Position numbers and translations under genes: made by a program
The notes under the pieces: model-generated
Databases searched by the model: none
Told to the model about the DNA's origin: nothing
What the model saw: the letters and a program-made list of their open reading frames with translations, nothing else
Source: Rhizobium sp. Q54
GTDB lineage: Bacteria > Pseudomonadota > Alphaproteobacteria > Rhizobiales > Beijerinckiaceae
Reading direction: 5' to 3'
Length of the DNA: 15,598 nt
Assembly: GCA_945901195.1 (NCBI GenBank)
Contig: CAMDKB010000043.1
Location: 1-15,598 of the forward strand
In this document: positions 13,888 to 15,598 of the stretch, piece by piece
Position numbering within the stretch: position 1 is the first letter of the stretch
How the letters are laid out: each line of letters begins with the position of its first letter

Positions 13888-14775
13888 ATGGCGCTCAAGA
13901 GCATGACAGGTTTTGCCCGCTCGGCCGGTGCGTTGACGCCCTGGCGCTGGAGCTGGGAAATCAAGGCTGTGAACGCGCGCGGGCTTGATCTGCGCGTGCG
14001 GGTGCCACCCGGCTTTGATGCGCTGGAAGCTGAAGCCCGCGCACATCTGGGCAAGGTTCTCGCCCGCGGCACATGCTACGCGACGCTTTCCGCGCAGCGT
14101 GAGCAGGCAACGCCGGAAATCCGGGTCAACGAAAGCGCCTTGCGGGCGCTGACCGCCGCAATCGAAAAGCTGCCAGCCTCGCCCTCCATCGCGCCAGCTT
14201 CGCTGGACGGTCTCCTCGCGATACGAGGCGTGGTCGAAATCATTGAAGCAGCCGATAACGCCGAGTCCCTCGCTGCTGTCAGCAAGGCCATGATGACCGC
14301 ACTTGATGAAGCAGCTTCCGGACTTGTAGCCATGCGCACGCAGGAAGGTTTGGCGTTGACGCAATTGCTGTCTGATCAGCTCGAACGGCTCACACAATTG
14401 ACCCGCTCAGCCAATGACAATCCCGGCCGCAAACCGGAAGCCGTGCGCGCCCGTCTGGAACAAACTGTTCGCGAACTCGCCGATGCCTCGGCGTCGCTTG
14501 ATCCGCAGCGTCTGCATCAGGAAGCCCTGTTGCTGGCGGCCAAGGCCGACGTGCGGGAAGAACTCGACCGTCTTTCGACCCATCTGATTGCTGCCAGTGA
14601 ATTGATTGGTTCCGGCGCACCTGCGGGGCGCAAACTTGATTTTCTGGCGCAGGAGATGTCTCGGGAAGCCAATACCCTGTGCGCAAAATCCAATGACAAG
14701 GACCTTACGGCCATAGGTATGGAATTGCGTGCGATCATCGAGCAGTTCCGCGAGCAGGTTCAGAACATCGAATAA
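13888..14775 (+). CDS. yicC: YicC/YloC family endoribonuclease
   Basis: This 295-residue protein has both family ends: ALKSMTGFARSAG with EIKAVNARGLDLRVRVP (24-40), and the C-terminal (DUF1732) EMSREANTLCAKSNDKDLTAIGMELRAIIEQFREQVQNIE. YicC proteins are cytosolic hexameric endoribonucleases linked to RNA decay and stationary-phase survival. The start at 13888 is chosen because GGGAGGGG precedes it and the protein then begins as relatives do; the frame is open 13 codons further upstream without similarity. The gmk gene begins 22 bp after the stop, a pairing widespread in bacteria. Confidence 0.94.
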   Translation: MALKSMTGFARSAGALTPWRWSWEIKAVNARGLDLRVRVPPGFDALEAEARAHLGKVLARGTCYATLSAQREQATPEIRVNESALRALTAAIEKLPASPSIAPASLDGLLAIRGVVEIIEAADNAESLAAVSKAMMTALDEAASGLVAMRTQEGLALTQLLSDQLERLTQLTRSANDNPGRKPEAVRARLEQTVRELADASASLDPQRLHQEALLLAAKADVREELDRLSTHLIAASELIGSGAPAGRKLDFLAQEMSREANTLCAKSNDKDLTAIGMELRAIIEQFREQVQNIE

Positions 14776-14797
14776 TGGAACAAGACGAGTTGAACGT

Positions 14798-15451
14798 ATG
14801 AGCGAGCCTATGCAGACCTCCGGCCTGATACGTCGCCGTGGCATGATGCTGATTTTGTCCTCGCCTTCGGGCGCCGGCAAATCCACAATCACGCGCGATC
14901 TACTGCTCGACAAGGGGCTCAATCTAGCGTTGTCGATTTCTGTGACAACACGCCCCCGCCGGTCCAGTGAAGTCGACGGTATCCATTACAACTTCCGCAC
15001 CAAGCAAGAGTTCGAGCGGCTTCGCTCCTCCGATGATCTGTTGGAGTGGGCTGAAGTGCATGGCAATTTTTACGGGACGCCACGTTCGCCGGTTGAGACT
15101 GAGCTTGCAAAAGGCCACGACGTCATTTTCGATATAGATTGGCAGGGTACGCAGCAGGTGCTCAAGAAGGCCCCCAAAGATGTTGTAACTATCTTTATTC
15201 TGCCGCCCAGCATGATTGAATTGCGCGCACGCTTGGAGCGTCGTGCTGAAGATGCGCCTGATGTAATCGGCAAACGGCTGGAAAACGCCAAGAACGAAAT
15301 CGCGCGCTGGCGCATGTACGATTACATCGTCGTCAATGACGATCTGCAGCGGGCGTTGGGTGAAGTGAAAGCGATCCTGATTGCAGAGCGCGTCAGGCGA
15401 ACGCGTTCGCAGGACGCGATCGAGGCATATGTCGACAGGCTGTTATACTAA
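14798..15451 (+). CDS. gmk: Guanylate kinase Gmk
   Basis: This 217-residue enzyme phosphorylates GMP to GDP with ATP, an essential step in nucleotide supply. The P-loop SSPSGAGKST (21-30), the GMP-binding VTTRPRRSSEVDGIHYNF (49-66) and EWAEVHGNFYGTP (83-95), and the lid segment RLERRAEDAPDVIGKRLENAKNEI (145-168) are all present. The start at 14798 (MSEPMQTSGLIRRRG) has only a weak ribosome site; an in-frame ATG at 14810 is a close alternative. The gene is intact to its stop, about 75 bp before the putative transposase. It is probably co-transcribed with yicC. Confidence 0.96.
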   Translation: MSEPMQTSGLIRRRGMMLILSSPSGAGKSTITRDLLLDKGLNLALSISVTTRPRRSSEVDGIHYNFRTKQEFERLRSSDDLLEWAEVHGNFYGTPRSPVETELAKGHDVIFDIDWQGTQQVLKKAPKDVVTIFILPPSMIELRARLERRAEDAPDVIGKRLENAKNEIARWRMYDYIVVNDDLQRALGEVKAILIAERVRRTRSQDAIEAYVDRLLY

Positions 15452-15527
15452 CGGCATGACGTCCTGACTCATGGGGATTCCCCCGACACGAAAATTCTGA
15501 TTCTTTCGGCGCGAGGAGAGTCGCGCC

Positions 15528-15598
15528 ATGCCTTCAGCCTTGAAATTGCGCACCGATTATTCCGCTGCCGAGCTTCGTGGGCTGGCCAAGCGGACCAG
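15528..15598 (+). mobile_element. Start of a putative IS630-family transposase (cut by window end)
   Basis: An ATG at 15528, preceded by GAGGAGAG, opens MPSALKLRTDYSAAELRGLAKRT and runs off the window. This opening strongly resembles, from memory, the N-terminus of IS630-type transposases that continue into a helix-turn-helix domain. Only 23 residues are visible, so the catalytic DDE motif cannot be seen. The 76-base gap after gmk includes GGGG-ATT-CCCCC (15473-15484) and may contain the left inverted repeat of the element, which cannot be confirmed without the right end. Confidence 0.5.

Noticed and set aside
1..15598. CRISPR arrays, tRNA or rRNA genes
   Set aside because: No regularly spaced repeats, cloverleaf-like sequences or rRNA motifs were seen on reading the window.

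Overview
The window reads as a chromosomal segment of an alphaproteobacterium, most likely of the order Hyphomicrobiales (Rhizobiales). The main reason is the gene order fabD-fabG-acpP-fabF-mltG-yicC-gmk on the right, which is typical of that class. Moderate-to-high GC, GTG and TTG starts with GGGAG-like ribosome sites, and a solute-binding-protein-rich catabolic neighbourhood on the left agree with this. The genus cannot be told from the sequence alone.

Left block (1-5500) looks like an accessory catabolic island. A leftward operon encodes a Rieske-type (PDR/VanB) flavin/2Fe-2S reductase, two small VOC-fold proteins and an ABC-type NMT1/THI5-like substrate-binding protein cut by the window edge. 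A rightward pair diverges from it: a Bug/TctC-type solute-binding protein and a DszA/NtaA-type FMN-dependent monooxygenase. Together they suggest capture and oxidative breakdown of an organic, probably aromatic or heteroaromatic, compound. The substrate cannot be named, and the oxygenase and flavin-reductase partners are not in view.

Middle block (5545-7765) is a compact ECF42-type stress or signalling unit on the minus strand: a MAPEG-family membrane protein, a YciI/DGPF protein and an ECF42 sigma factor with the long C-terminal extension. The sigma gene carries one in-frame amber codon where relatives have a conserved Trp, with the frame otherwise open to the normal end. Two promoter-like elements of the form (T/C)GTCGA-N17-CGTC, sharing the 10-mer CCCGTTCGTC, lie upstream of the MAPEG gene and of the yciI-sigma pair. 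They look like the sigma factor's own regulon.

Right block (7891-15451) is housekeeping: malonyl-CoA:ACP transacylase, 3-oxoacyl-ACP reductase, acyl carrier protein and 3-oxoacyl-ACP synthase II for fatty acid synthesis. These are followed by endolytic transglycosylase MltG with an unusually long Ala/Pro-rich tail, YicC endoribonuclease and guanylate kinase. The gaps hold several strong inverted repeats: terminator-like hairpins after fabG and acpP, a perfect 20-bp palindrome plus 11-bp tandem repeats before fabF, and a perfect 8-bp hairpin before yicC. The last 71 bases start what looks like an IS630-family transposase.
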